Positions 34,818 to 44,381 of a stretch of 55,073 nt of DNA are shown here, in pieces. The position numbers were made by a program, and so were the translations under genes. The first letter of the stretch is position 1. Every line of letters starts with the position of its first letter. The notes under the pieces are model-generated. The model saw only the letters and a list, made by a program, of their open reading frames with translations. It was not told the origin of the DNA and searched no databases. Source of the stretch: Neisseriaceae bacterium TC5R-5 (GTDB taxonomy: Bacteria > Pseudomonadota > Gammaproteobacteria > Burkholderiales > Chromobacteriaceae); NCBI GenBank assembly GCA_020830965.2, contig JACCFC020000023.1, forward strand, positions 1-55,073. The letters are read 5' to 3'.

Positions 34818-35906
34818 ATGCCACACCCTACCATGCAGCTTGCTCGCGGCCCGGTTATGCTCGGCGTCGCTGGCCTGACGCTGAGTACAGCGGAACGTGA
34901 GCGTCTATCCCATCCTTTAGTCGGCGGCGTCATTCTCTTCCGACGCAATTATCAGAATATTGAGCAACTCAAAGCGCTCACCGCCGACATCCGCGCACTG
35001 CGCTATCCGCAGCTATTAATCGCCGTCGATCATGAAGGTGGCCGTGTGCAACGTTTTCTGGAGGGTTTTACCCGCTTGCCGCCGATGCGCATACTGGGTG
35101 AGCTCTGGGATAAGCACCCCTCACAAGCTACCCAACAGGCCGAACAAATTGGTCAAGTACTGGCGGCGGAACTCACCGCATGTGGTATCGACCTCTCATT
35201 TACCCCGGTACTGGATCTGGACTGGGGACGCAGCGCCATCATTGGCAACCGCGCCTTTCATCGCCAGCCACAGGCGGTACAGGAGTTGGCACTGGCCTTG
35301 CAGCGTGGGCTGGCTAGCGGTGGCATGAGCACTTGCGGCAAGCACTTTCCGGGTCACGGCTATGTTGCTGGTGACAGCCACCACCTGATTCCGCAAGACG
35401 AGCGCAGCCTGGCACAACTACAAGCGGATGACCTGCAACCCTTTGCCCGGCTGGCACAAGCCGGGCTGGGTGCGATCATGCCGGCCCATGTGATCTACCC
35501 TGCCATCGACAGCCTGCCAGCCGGTTTTTCGCGCATCTGGCTACAAGACATTCTGCGCGGGCAATTAGGTTTTGACGGGGTGATTTTCTCGGATGATCTG
35601 GAAATGGAAGGCGCTGCCGGCATGGGGGGATTCCTAGCCCGAGCAGAAGCAGCCTTGGCAGCGGGTTGCGATATGGTGCTGGTCTGCAATCAAGCCCAAG
35701 CTGCCGATGAGGTACTGGCCGGTTTACAACCGCCCGCTCAGCCGGAATTGGCCAGACGCCTGGCGGCGATGACAGCTACCGCCGACAGCACGCACTGGCA
35801 GCAGTACCTCGGCTCCGCAGCGTTTGAGAGCATCCGGCAACAAGTCGCCACACTGGCGCTACCGGCCGACTCTCTGCAAGGCCCCACCGTAGGGGAAGCC
35901 TGCTAA
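34818..35906 (+). CDS. nagZ: beta-N-acetylhexosaminidase (peptidoglycan recycling)
   Basis: A 362-residue glycoside hydrolase family 3 enzyme that removes GlcNAc from anhydro-muropeptides in the cytoplasm. Blocks in order are [31 protein letters not shown] (catalytic His loop) and [10 protein letters not shown] (nucleophilic Asp). The ATG at 34818 follows GAGGAA; a TTG at 34803 is in frame but has no better site. Release of anhydro-muropeptides by NagZ affects AmpR-type beta-lactamase control where such regulators exist; none is seen here. Confidence 0.96.
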   Translation: MPHPTMQLARGPVMLGVAGLTLSTAERERLSHPLVGGVILFRRNYQNIEQLKALTADIRALRYPQLLIAVDHEGGRVQRFLEGFTRLPPMRILGELWDKHPSQATQQAEQIGQVLAAELTACGIDLSFTPVLDLDWGRSAIIGNRAFHRQPQAVQELALALQRGLASGGMSTCGKHFPGHGYVAGDSHHLIPQDERSLAQLQADDLQPFARLAQAGLGAIMPAHVIYPAIDSLPAGFSRIWLQDILRGQLGFDGVIFSDDLEMEGAAGMGGFLARAEAALAAGCDMVLVCNQAQAADEVLAGLQPPAQPELARRLAAMTATADSTHWQQYLGSAAFESIRQQVATLALPADSLQGPTVGEAC

Positions 35907-35967
35907 TACTCTGGATCAGCATGGCCTGCCACCCGCAAACGCCATGCTGCCGGTAAAAAGGAATGCC

Positions 35968-36978
35968 ATGCCCCGCCGTCTCGCTCACTGGCTCAAACAG
36001 CCGCGTAAGCTTGGTTCGTCAAGGATCAAACGCCATCGTAATCTGTATGCGTTTCAGCAACCCCGCTTGCGCGATGTCATGCGTTGGCATTGGCAGCGTG
36101 GCAAACAAACCCATGCTCCGCATCGACTTGAGCTGATCCCACGTACCCAACCAGATCTGCTGGCCTTGCAACAGAACCGTACCCGCAGCTCAGTCACCTG
36201 GATTGGTCATGCCTCCAGTCTGATCCAGTTGGCTGGCTTGAATGTGTTAATCGATCCAATCTGGTCACAACGCGCCTCACCGGTACAATGGGCTGGCCCG
36301 AAGCGGCAGGTACCGCTACCGATGCAATTACATGAACTGCCCGCCATTGATCTGGTTCTGATCAGCCACAACCACTATGACCACTTGGATTTCCATACCA
36401 TCCAGCAACTGGTTCGCCTGCAACAACACACACCGCAATTCGTGGTGCCCGCTGGTTTGCGCCGTATCTTACGCCGTGCAGGCGTCGCCAATCATCACAT
36501 CCATGAGCTAGGCTGGTGGGATAGCTATCGATATGCTGAACTGGAAATTATTCTGACCCCGGCACATCACTGGAGTAAACGCTGGCTGATCGGCGATGAA
36601 AACCGGGCCTTATGGGGCGGCTTTGCCATTCGTGGTGCGCAACAGCAACTGTGGTTTCCCGGCGACACCGGCTACCACCAGCAGCTGTTTCAGCAAATCG
36701 GCACCCGCTTGGGCGCTATCGACTTGGCGCTGCTGCCGATTGGTGCTTACGAGCCACGCTGGTTTTTGCGCCAGCAGCACGTCAATCCGGCTGAAGCGGT
36801 ACAAATCCTGCTGGATGTCGGTGCCCATCATGCCTGGGCAGTGCACTGGGGCACTTTCATTCTGACCGATGAGCCGATACAACAACCGATGATCGATTTG
36901 CAATTGGCACTACAACAACAAGGTATTGCCAGCGAGCGCTTTCAATTGCCGGCAATAGGCGAAACCCGCTGGCTATAA
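35968..36978 (+). CDS. metallo-beta-lactamase-fold hydrolase (NAPE-PLD/RomA-like)
   Basis: A 336-residue protein of the MBL fold. The metal motif reads SHNHYDHLD (HxHxDH), preceded by WIGHASSLIQLAG and LIDPIWSQRASP. WFPGDTGYH supplies the bridging Asp and AVHWGTF the last His. This order matches NAPE-phospholipase D and RomA-like proteins. The ATG at 35968 is chosen because AAGGAA lies at normal spacing; the ATG at 35944 lacks one. No signal peptide is visible. It follows nagZ by about 60 bases and ends at a strong terminator. The substrate is unknown. Confidence 0.82.
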   Translation: MPRRLAHWLKQPRKLGSSRIKRHRNLYAFQQPRLRDVMRWHWQRGKQTHAPHRLELIPRTQPDLLALQQNRTRSSVTWIGHASSLIQLAGLNVLIDPIWSQRASPVQWAGPKRQVPLPMQLHELPAIDLVLISHNHYDHLDFHTIQQLVRLQQHTPQFVVPAGLRRILRRAGVANHHIHELGWWDSYRYAELEIILTPAHHWSKRWLIGDENRALWGGFAIRGAQQQLWFPGDTGYHQQLFQQIGTRLGAIDLALLPIGAYEPRWFLRQQHVNPAEAVQILLDVGAHHAWAVHWGTFILTDEPIQQPMIDLQLALQQQGIASERFQLPAIGETRWL

Positions 36979-36981
36979 GAC

Positions 36982-37010
36982 AAAAGCCCAGCCTTGTTGG
37001 CTGGGCTTTT
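36982..37010. terminator. two-way terminator
   Basis: A perfect 12-base stem (36982-36993 with 36999-37010), A-run on the left, T-run on the right, between the convergent MBL-fold gene and the aminotransferase gene. Confidence 0.9.
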
Positions 37011-37026
37011 CGCTGTTGGCTCCCGA

Positions 37027-38406
37027 TTACACCAAGCCGCGTTCCTTAATCGTCTGTTCAAACTTAGCCACACAGCGAACAGCCACAGCCAGCATCTCAT
37101 CCACCTCGGCCTTGGTGATCACCAAGGGCGGCGCACAAACGATGTGATCACCACAAGCACGCATGATCAGATTATTTCTGAAGAAAATATCACGGCACAA
37201 AGTCCCCATCTCCCCCTCATCGGCGAAGCGCTGTCGGGTAGCTTTATCCTTCACCAGCGTAAAGGCCTGAATCAATCCAACGCCGCGCACATCATCCACA
37301 TGAGCAAACGGCGTAAACAGTTCGCGCCAGCGCTGCTGCATATACGGCCCCACCTCCTGTTTTACCCTAGCCACAATGCCCTCATCCCGCAAGGCCTGTA
37401 CATTGGCATGCGCAACCGCGGCCGCCACCGGATGACCGGAGTAAGTAAAACCGTGATTAAAATCACCACCGGCCAGCAAGCCCTGTGCCACCCGCTCACC
37501 GACAAATACGGCTCCGATAGGCTGATAGCCGGACGATAAACCTTTAGCCGTGGTAAACAGATCCGGCGTAAAGCCAAAATGCTGAAAGCCAAACCATTCA
37601 CCGGTACGGCCAAAACCACAGATCACCTCATCGGCCACCAGTAACACATCATACTGACGGCAAATACGCTCCACTTCAGGCCAATAGCTTGCTGGCGGAA
37701 TAATCACGCCGCCGGCACCCTGGATAGGCTCCCCGACGAAGGCGGCCACTTTATCCGGGCCGATTTCGAGGATTTTCTGTTCCAACCAGCGCGCAGCCAG
37801 CAAACCGAACTCGTCTGGCTTCATATCTTTGCCATGCTGATACCACCAGGGCTGCTCAATATGTGCGATGCCGGGAATAGGCAAATCACCCTGCTCGTGC
37901 ATATATCTCATTCCGCCCAGACTGGAGCCACCAATGGTAGAACCGTGATAACCATTCCAGCGGCCGATCAACACCTTTTTCTCTTTTTTCCCCTGGCCAT
38001 CCCAATAGTGGCGCACCATGCGAATCATGGTATCGATGGCTTCGGAACCCGAATTGGTATAGAAAATATGCTCATAACCAGCCGGAGCCACTTGCGCGAG
38101 TAGCTGTGACAACTGCGCCACAGCAGGATGCGTGGTCTTGAAGAAAGTGTTGTAGTAAGGCAATTCCAGCATTTGCTGCTTGGCTACTTCCGGCAAATCC
38201 TGACGGCCATAACCAATATTGACGCACCAGAGCCCGGCCATACCATCGGTAATACGCTGGCCATCTGAATCCCAAAGATACACGCCCTGCGCCTTGGTAA
38301 TCACACGCGCCCCCTGTTGGTTCAGGGACTGCGCGTCGCTAAAAGGGTGTAAGTGGTGGGCAGCGTCCATCGCGCGCCATTGCTCGGTTGTATAGTGTTT
38401 TTTCAT
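37027..38406 (-). CDS. spuC: putrescine-type aminotransferase (class III, pyruvate-dependent)
   Basis: A 459-residue PLP-dependent class III (omega) aminotransferase. Family blocks include MAGLWCVNIGYGR, YTNSGSEAIDTMIRM, LLVADEVICGFGRTGEWF and the PLP Lys in TTAKGLSSGYQPIG. The N-terminus and spacing resemble Pseudomonas SpuC, which transfers amino groups from putrescine to pyruvate, forming alanine. The start could be 38445, with AGGAG only 2 bases before it, or 38406; the latter aligns with the family start. Its gene lies next to puuA, puuD and alanine dehydrogenase, supporting a polyamine role. Exact substrate is inferred. Confidence 0.85.
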   Translation of the reverse strand: MKKHYTTEQWRAMDAAHHLHPFSDAQSLNQQGARVITKAQGVYLWDSDGQRITDGMAGLWCVNIGYGRQDLPEVAKQQMLELPYYNTFFKTTHPAVAQLSQLLAQVAPAGYEHIFYTNSGSEAIDTMIRMVRHYWDGQGKKEKKVLIGRWNGYHGSTIGGSSLGGMRYMHEQGDLPIPGIAHIEQPWWYQHGKDMKPDEFGLLAARWLEQKILEIGPDKVAAFVGEPIQGAGGVIIPPASYWPEVERICRQYDVLLVADEVICGFGRTGEWFGFQHFGFTPDLFTTAKGLSSGYQPIGAVFVGERVAQGLLAGGDFNHGFTYSGHPVAAAVAHANVQALRDEGIVARVKQEVGPYMQQRWRELFTPFAHVDDVRGVGLIQAFTLVKDKATRQRFADEGEMGTLCRDIFFRNNLIMRACGDHIVCAPPLVITKAEVDEMLAVAVRCVAKFEQTIKERGLV

Positions 38407-38520
38407 AAATAATCTTTCTGGGGACAACAAGAAGAAACGATCCATTTCTCCTGCTTGCTAGCTTGTCGTTGCACTCCGCAGCCCTGACGAATGCACAGCG
38501 ACTAGCCAACAAGGCAGTGC

Positions 38521-39855
38521 TTACACGTGTAACAGCAGGAATTTACGTTCCCATGGGCTAATCACCCGGAAATACTCAGAAAACTCTTTTTCTTTCATGC
38601 CGACATACATACGAACAAACTGCTCACCCAGTACTTCCGCAATTTCAGTACACGCCGCCAATTGCTCCAACGACTCTTCAGAAGAATTAGGGAACTGGTA
38701 CGGTAATTCGTAAGCATCCGTCTGACGCGGCTCACTAGGTTTGATCTTGTTAATAATGCCCAGATAACCGCAAGCCAGTGTCGCCGCCATCGCGATATAA
38801 GGATTGACATCCACACCGGGTACCCGGTTTTCGATACGACGCCCTGCTGGCGAAGAATGCGGGATACGCAACCCGACCGTGCGGTTATCGTAACCCCACT
38901 CGACATTGGTCGGCGCTGCGGTATAGCGTGACAAGCGACGGAAGGAGTTCACATAGGGCGCAAACAAGGGCATGGTTTTGGGTATATAGGTTTGCAGACC
39001 ACCAATAAAATGAAAAAACAGCTCCGAAGGGCTGCCATCATCATTGGAAAATACATTCCGCCCGGTGTTTTTATCACACAGGCTTTGATGCATATGCATG
39101 GCGGAGCCCGGTTCATTTTCCATGGGCTTAGCCATAAACGTGGCATACATATTGTGTCGGAATGCGGCTTCACGCACGGTACGCTTAAACAGAAATACCT
39201 GATCGGCCAAATCCAGCGGATTACCATGCAGGAAATTGATTTCCATCTGTGCGGTACCCACTTCGTGAATCAGCGTATCCACTTCCAGATTCTGTGCATG
39301 ACAGTAGTCGTAAATATCTTCAAATAGCGGGTCAAACTCGTTGACCGCATCGATGGAGTAAGAACGACGTCCAAACTCGGCCCGGCCGGTTCGCCCTATC
39401 GGGGGGGCCAATGGAATATCCGGGTCGGGATTGGGGGATAACAGATAAAACTCCATCTCCGGCGCCAATATCGGCTCTAAGCCCATCTCATCAAACAAGC
39501 CCAGCACCCGTTTCAGTACATTGCGTGGCGCTACACTTACCGGGCTGCCATCGGCATGCAGGCAGTCGTAAATCAGTTGCGCCGTTGGATCAACAGCCCA
39601 AGGGACAAAACGCAAGGTATTCGGATCGGGCACCAGCACCATGTCCGGATCAGTCAAGTCCAGCATGCTGTCTGCCGGGAAATCCCCGGTTACCGTCTGT
39701 ACCAGCACCACCTCGGGCAAACGCATTTCCGGATCGGACACAAATTTGTCTTTAGGGACAATTTTGCCACGGGCCACACCGGTCATATCAGGAACAATAC
39801 ACTCTACTTCGGTAATACGATGCTCGCGTAACCATTCATTAATCTGATGACTCAT
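38521..39855 (-). CDS. puuA: gamma-glutamylputrescine synthetase (glutamine synthetase fold)
   Basis: A 444-residue member of the glutamine synthetase family. The catalytic domain blocks are present: MEFYLLSP, MEINFLHGNPLDLADQVFLFKR, MHMHQSL and the arginine/ATP site NRVPGVDVNPYIAMAA. The N-terminus reading VECIVPDMTGVARGK is typical of the PuuA/polyamine branch rather than GlnA. It should couple putrescine (or another amine) to glutamate using ATP. It stands between the aminotransferase gene and puuD on the same strand, about 115 and 71 bases from them. Confidence 0.88.
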   Translation of the reverse strand: MSHQINEWLREHRITEVECIVPDMTGVARGKIVPKDKFVSDPEMRLPEVVLVQTVTGDFPADSMLDLTDPDMVLVPDPNTLRFVPWAVDPTAQLIYDCLHADGSPVSVAPRNVLKRVLGLFDEMGLEPILAPEMEFYLLSPNPDPDIPLAPPIGRTGRAEFGRRSYSIDAVNEFDPLFEDIYDYCHAQNLEVDTLIHEVGTAQMEINFLHGNPLDLADQVFLFKRTVREAAFRHNMYATFMAKPMENEPGSAMHMHQSLCDKNTGRNVFSNDDGSPSELFFHFIGGLQTYIPKTMPLFAPYVNSFRRLSRYTAAPTNVEWGYDNRTVGLRIPHSSPAGRRIENRVPGVDVNPYIAMAATLACGYLGIINKIKPSEPRQTDAYELPYQFPNSSEESLEQLAACTEIAEVLGEQFVRMYVGMKEKEFSEYFRVISPWERKFLLLHV

Positions 39856-39926
39856 ACCACTAATCCCCTCATATTATTTTGGCCTGCAACACAGCCTGTC
39901 ATGACACAAAAAACAATAATGACCCT

Positions 39927-40691
39927 TTACTTCCCAGCCATCTGGCGGCGCTGACGTCGTTCACGGCAGGCATCACCAAAAGCTGTAAAAATAGCACTGG
40001 ACAATGGGTTATCCCAGTACTGCCATTCCGGGTGCCACTGCGTGGCAAAGGCAAAGGCTTTGGCATCACTCACCCGATACGCCTCAATCAGCCCATCTTC
40101 GGCCACTGCCTCACAAACCAAACCATCGGCCAGACGCTTAATACCTTGCTGGTGCAAGGAATTCACCATCGCAGAGCTTTGCCCGGTCCAGCGACGCAAG
40201 CAGCTATCCTCGGCAAAGGTGATGGAATGTGCCAAACCATACATTTCTTCCAAATGCGGGCTATCCACCTCGCGGTGATCACGCTTGCCTGCTAGCTCTT
40301 GCACATGCTGATGCAATTCCCCTCCCAACACCACATTCAGTTCCTGGAAACCACGACAGATAGCTAATAAAGGAATGCCCTCTTCTAATAGCAGCTTGAT
40401 CAAAGGCAGCGTAGTGGCATCGCGTTGCGGATCATGTAGCGTTCCCTCCCGGCTAGTCGCCCCACCATAATGATGAGGCTCGATATTAGAAGCCGAACCG
40501 GGCAGTAACACACCATCCAGCAAAGATAAGCTGGCACGTAACATCGCCTCATCGCCCAAAGCAGGCAACAGGACCGGACAAGCACCCGCTCCTCCGGCGA
40601 CCGCCGTAATATATTTTTCTCCTACCACATGAAACGGCAACGCACCTACCATTTTGACATCACAAGGGATGCCAACTACAGTCGACAACAT
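39927..40691 (-). CDS. puuD: gamma-glutamyl-gamma-aminobutyrate hydrolase
   Basis: A 254-residue class I glutamine-amidotransferase-like hydrolase (peptidase C26 type). The nucleophile lies in LLAICRGFQELNV, and the His-Glu pair in QWHPEWQ; GVLLPGSASNIEPHHYGG is the family N-terminal block. In the Puu pathway it releases GABA and glutamate from gamma-glutamyl-GABA. It is encoded about 70 bases before puuA and about 20 bases after alanine dehydrogenase. Confidence 0.9.
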   Translation of the reverse strand: MLSTVVGIPCDVKMVGALPFHVVGEKYITAVAGGAGACPVLLPALGDEAMLRASLSLLDGVLLPGSASNIEPHHYGGATSREGTLHDPQRDATTLPLIKLLLEEGIPLLAICRGFQELNVVLGGELHQHVQELAGKRDHREVDSPHLEEMYGLAHSITFAEDSCLRRWTGQSSAMVNSLHQQGIKRLADGLVCEAVAEDGLIEAYRVSDAKAFAFATQWHPEWQYWDNPLSSAIFTAFGDACRERRQRRQMAGK

Positions 40692-40709
40692 AGTCCTGTC
40701 CTTATCAGT

Positions 40710-41834
40710 TCAAGAATTGGCTTTGAGGGCATCCAGCGGGTCAACATAGGAATAAGATAAATCCTTGGCCACGGCGGGATGCGTCACCTTGCCACGACAG
40801 ATATTCAAACCATTACGCAGATGAACATTATCCAGTAAAGCTTGCCGCCACCCCTTGTCCGCCAACTCGAAAATATAAGGCAAAGTAGCATTGGTTAAGG
40901 CTTGAGTAGAGGTCAGGGCAACACCACCGGGCATATTGGACACACAATAATGCATGATGCCATCTACCTGATAGATTGGGTCCTGATGGGTGGTGGGACG
41001 GCTGGTTTCAAAGCAACCACCTTGGTCAATCGCCACATCCACCAAGACCGCTCCTGTTTTCATCCCCTTAAGCATGGCCCGCGTCACCAGCTTGGGAGCA
41101 GATGCCCCTGGAACCAGCACCGCACCGATCAATAAATCGGCTTCGCGCAGACAGCTCTCAATATTACTGGAGTTGGACATTAAGGTTTTAATCTGCCCAC
41201 CAAACAGTAGGTCAATTTCTTTCAAGCGAGATAAAGACTTATCCAGGATAGTGACATCTGCGCCAGCACCGCGCGCCATCCGCGCGGCATTCAAGCCCAC
41301 CACACCAGCACCCAACACCACCACCCTTGCCGGTGCCACCCCGGGCACACCACCCAGTAATACACCGCGCCCACCCTGTGCTTTTTCCAGCGCATGCGCA
41401 CCGGCCTGAATCGCCATACGCCCAGCGACTTCAGACATTGGCGCCAATAACGGTAAGCCACCTTTGTCATCGCTCACGGTTTCATAAGCAATGGCAATGG
41501 CATTGGATTCCAATAAAAATTTGGTTTGCTCAGGATCAGGGGCAAGATGTAAATAGGCAAACAGAATCTGGCCAGGATGCAGCAGCCTGCTTTCCGCCGT
41601 CTGCAACTCTTTGACTTTAACGATCATTTCACTGCGTTCAAATACTTCTAAGGCATTAGAAACAATAGCGGCACCTGCCTGCAGATAATCTTCATCGGCA
41701 AAACCAATCGTCAAACCCGCTTGGGTCTGCACTAAGATCTGATGGCCTTTGGCAACCAACTCACGCACGCCCGAAGGAGTCAGACCCACCCGATATTCAT
41801 GATTTTTAATTTCTTTGGGTACACCGATTAACAT
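40710..41834 (-). CDS. ald: alanine dehydrogenase
   Basis: A 374-residue NAD-dependent enzyme that interconverts L-alanine and pyruvate plus ammonia. The family N-terminus [19 protein letters not shown], the YLHLAPD region, and the nucleotide-binding [17 protein letters not shown] are intact, as is the [15 protein letters not shown] tail. Two ATGs stand in tandem after AAGGAG; the second (41834) has the better spacing. It is the first gene of the minus-strand puu run. Next to a pyruvate-dependent aminotransferase it could regenerate pyruvate from alanine. Confidence 0.92.
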   Translation of the reverse strand: MLIGVPKEIKNHEYRVGLTPSGVRELVAKGHQILVQTQAGLTIGFADEDYLQAGAAIVSNALEVFERSEMIVKVKELQTAESRLLHPGQILFAYLHLAPDPEQTKFLLESNAIAIAYETVSDDKGGLPLLAPMSEVAGRMAIQAGAHALEKAQGGRGVLLGGVPGVAPARVVVLGAGVVGLNAARMARGAGADVTILDKSLSRLKEIDLLFGGQIKTLMSNSSNIESCLREADLLIGAVLVPGASAPKLVTRAMLKGMKTGAVLVDVAIDQGGCFETSRPTTHQDPIYQVDGIMHYCVSNMPGGVALTSTQALTNATLPYIFELADKGWRQALLDNVHLRNGLNICRGKVTHPAVAKDLSYSYVDPLDALKANS

Positions 41835-41938
41835 CATTTCTCCTTTTGGTTTTATGCAATGGCTACCTGCAGAACGTTTAAAAAAATGTACATCAGACTT
41901 GCCACGCTCAACTAATTCTGGCTATAAACGCCTAATCA

Positions 41939-41960
41939 TGCAAAGGCATTTCATTTTGCA
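41939..41960. promoter_or_regulatory. candidate operator in the ald/puuR divergent region
   Basis: TGCAAA (41939-41944) and TTTGCA (41955-41960) form a perfect inverted repeat with a 10-base spacer, in the 210-base region between the divergent ald and regulator genes. It is a plausible site for the PuuR-like regulator; the known E. coli PuuR site differs, so the link is inference. Confidence 0.35.
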
Positions 41961-42043
41961 ACGCAACAAGCAGGCCAATTTACGCGGTAAAGAGCAGGGT
42001 GACAGATGTCTAAGATTATTAACATCGAACCAGGATAAGCAGC

Positions 42044-42589
42044 ATGGACGTTGGCACAAGATTACGTACCATCAGAGCCCATTTCGGGCTCTCACAACGA
42101 GAATTGGCTAAGCGAGCAGGGGTAACCAATGGCACGATTTCTTTGATTGAGCAAAATCGTGTCAGCCCTTCGGTGAGCTCACTAAAGAAAGTACTCGGTG
42201 GACTACCCATGACTCTAGCCGATTTTTTTACCTTTGATGCCGCCCCACAACAAACCAAAGTATTTTATCAAAGCCAAGAATTACCCAATTTGGGCAATGA
42301 GCAAATTCAACTGCTGCTGATTGGCACCGCCCACGATAAACGCGACATCGCGATTCTGCGCGAAGTCTACCAAGCTGGCACGGATACCGGCCCAGATATG
42401 CTGGTACATGAAGGACAGGAAGGCGGCGTCATCATCAAAGGCAAGATCGAAATCACCGTCAATCAGGAAAGCAGAGTGTTAGGCCCTGGCGATGCTTATT
42501 ACTTTGACAGCAAGTTGCCGCACCGTTTTCGCAATATCGGCGATGAGATGTGCGAACTGATCAGTGCCAGTTCCCCGCCGACATTCTAA
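42044..42589 (+). CDS. puuR: PuuR-like transcriptional regulator (HTH-XRE plus cupin)
   Basis: A 181-residue regulator with an N-terminal XRE helix-turn-helix (RLRTIRAHFGLSQRELAKRAGVTNGTISLIEQ, read in two pieces as helices 1-4) and a C-terminal cupin barrel (about residues 105-175, GGVIIKGKIEITV, GDAYYFDSKLPHRF). This is the PuuR layout, which represses putrescine catabolic genes until the inducer binds the cupin. The gene is divergent from ald and leads directly into puuC, so it probably controls both sides and itself. The effector is inferred from context. Confidence 0.9.
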   Translation: MDVGTRLRTIRAHFGLSQRELAKRAGVTNGTISLIEQNRVSPSVSSLKKVLGGLPMTLADFFTFDAAPQQTKVFYQSQELPNLGNEQIQLLLIGTAHDKRDIAILREVYQAGTDTGPDMLVHEGQEGGVIIKGKIEITVNQESRVLGPGDAYYFDSKLPHRFRNIGDEMCELISASSPPTF

Positions 42590-42611
42590 GCACCCAACGG
42601 AGAAAACCACC

Positions 42612-44099
42612 ATGACACGTACCTTAGCACAATGGCAACAACTGGCGAGTGAACTCACCATCGAAGGACGAGCTTTTATTGCCGGTTCTTATCGACAGGC
42701 AGCCGACCAGCGCACATTCAGTTGCTTAAATCCCGCGACAGGCCAGAAACTGGCGGATATCACCTGGTGCGGCCAAGAGGAGGTCGAACTGGCCGTTAAA
42801 ACCGCACGGCAGGCTTTTACCGCCGGATCGTGGTCTGAGCTAGCCCCGTTGGAGCGCGGTAGAATCTTGAAGCGCTTTGCTGCTTTGATCCGTCACCATA
42901 ACGACGAATTAGCATTGCTAGAAACACTGGATGCCGGTAAGCCAATTAGCGATACCACCAGTGTTGATGTCCCCGGCGCGGCCTATTGCATGGAATGGTT
43001 TGCCGAGGCCATCGATAAGATAGGCGGCGAAGTGGCACCGGTCGACCCTAAACTACTAGGGCTGGTCACACGCGAAGCAATTGGCGTAGTCGCTGCGGTG
43101 GTGCCCTGGAACTTTCCCATCCTGATGGCCAGCTGGAAATTCGCTCCCGCACTGGCAGCCGGTAATGCCCTGATTCTGAAACCCTCGGAAAAATCTCCGC
43201 TCACCGCGATCAGACTGGCCGCCCTTGCTCAGGAAGCCGGTATTCCCGACGGGATTTTCCAAGTCCTCCCCGGCGGCGGTGATGTCGGTAAACAGCTGGC
43301 ACTGCATATGGACGTGGATTGCCTGGCCTTTACCGGCTCTACTGCCGTCGGCAAACTGATTGCCGGTTACGGGGCACAATCCAATCTCAAGCGTGTCTGG
43401 CTGGAGTTAGGCGGCAAATCACCGAACATCATCCTGCCCGACTGCCCGGACTTGAGCCAGGCTGCACGCAGTGCTGCGGCGGGGATTTTTTACAATATGG
43501 GTGAAATGTGCACGGCTGGCTCACGAGTTTTAATACATAAAGACATCAAAGAACGCTTTCTCAGTGAACTACAGCAAGCAGCCAAAAACTTTTATCCGGG
43601 AGATCCACTCGACCCGGCCACCAGCATGGGGGCGATTGTCGATCAAATACAGTACGACAAAGTACTGTCTTATATCGACAAGGGTCAAAGCGAAGGTGGA
43701 CGACTGCTATTAGGGGGAAAAGCCACCCATGTGCAACAGGGACTATTTATTGAACCCACCATATTTGACTGCCCTAACCCGCAATTGAGTATTTGCCGTG
43801 AAGAGATCTTTGGCCCGGTGTTGTCTGTTATTACCTTTGACAATCTGGAAGATGCTATCCAGATTGCCAACGACTCCGAATATGGCTTGGGTGCGGCGGT
43901 CTGGACAAGCGATCTGAGCACAGCGCACCGGGTATCCCGCCGCCTGCGCGCCGGCACCGTTTGGGTGAATTGCTATGATGAGGGCGGCGATATGAACTTC
44001 CCGTTTGGCGGGTTCAAGCAATCCGGTAATGGGCGTGATAAATCGCTGCACGCACTAGAAAAATACACCGAACTAAAAAGCACCCTCATCAAGCTTTAG
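42612..44099 (+). CDS. puuC: gamma-glutamyl-gamma-aminobutyraldehyde dehydrogenase
   Basis: A 495-residue NAD(P)-dependent aldehyde dehydrogenase. The blocks VVPWNFPILMASWK, FTGSTAVGKLI, the catalytic Glu in LELGGKSPNI and Cys in GEMCTAGSRV are intact, and the C-terminus FGGFKQSGNGRDKSLHA is typical. PuuC oxidises the aldehyde made from gamma-glutamylputrescine, and many homologues also accept 4-aminobutyraldehyde. The ATG at 42612 follows GGAGA, 22 bases after the regulator gene stops. It is the last gene of the plus-strand arm. Confidence 0.9.
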   Translation: MTRTLAQWQQLASELTIEGRAFIAGSYRQAADQRTFSCLNPATGQKLADITWCGQEEVELAVKTARQAFTAGSWSELAPLERGRILKRFAALIRHHNDELALLETLDAGKPISDTTSVDVPGAAYCMEWFAEAIDKIGGEVAPVDPKLLGLVTREAIGVVAAVVPWNFPILMASWKFAPALAAGNALILKPSEKSPLTAIRLAALAQEAGIPDGIFQVLPGGGDVGKQLALHMDVDCLAFTGSTAVGKLIAGYGAQSNLKRVWLELGGKSPNIILPDCPDLSQAARSAAAGIFYNMGEMCTAGSRVLIHKDIKERFLSELQQAAKNFYPGDPLDPATSMGAIVDQIQYDKVLSYIDKGQSEGGRLLLGGKATHVQQGLFIEPTIFDCPNPQLSICREEIFGPVLSVITFDNLEDAIQIANDSEYGLGAAVWTSDLSTAHRVSRRLRAGTVWVNCYDEGGDMNFPFGGFKQSGNGRDKSLHALEKYTELKSTLIKL

Positions 44100-44190
44100 G
44101 AGAGCATTCCCTTAAAATCAATAACTTAAATTCATGATTTTTTAAGCTTACTCTAAAACCTACGCTGCGGGCTTGGTGAACATTCCTACC

Positions 44191-44298
44191 CTATACCCTC
44201 GCCCGTAGCGCGCTCAGCGTAGCGTCAATCCCCAATTTTTTCATCTTATCCTTCGGCACCAAAAACCGGGGAAAATCCCCATCACAAGACAAGGACAT
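44191..44298 (-). CDS. possible 35-codon ORF or gene remnant
   Basis: A minus-strand frame begins MSLSCDGDFPRFLVPKDKM and ends LSALRARV. The composition looks protein-like (DFPRFLVPKDKMKKLG), but it has no ribosome site before the ATG. It may be the tail of a decayed gene. I do not recognise it. The rest of the region 44100-44381 shows nothing else. Confidence 0.25.
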   Translation of the reverse strand: MSLSCDGDFPRFLVPKDKMKKLGIDATLSALRARV

Positions 44299-44381
44299 GA
44301 CTGAGGTTGGCTGCCTCAATAACTGGCAGCACAACCTTTGCTAATTTCTCTACACTAATGCAACAAATCCCGCGCAGAGCC

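Noticed and set aside
36994..37539. Plus-strand 181-codon frame opposite the aminotransferase gene
   Set aside because: It starts inside the shared terminator region and overlaps a gene with clear motifs on the other strand.
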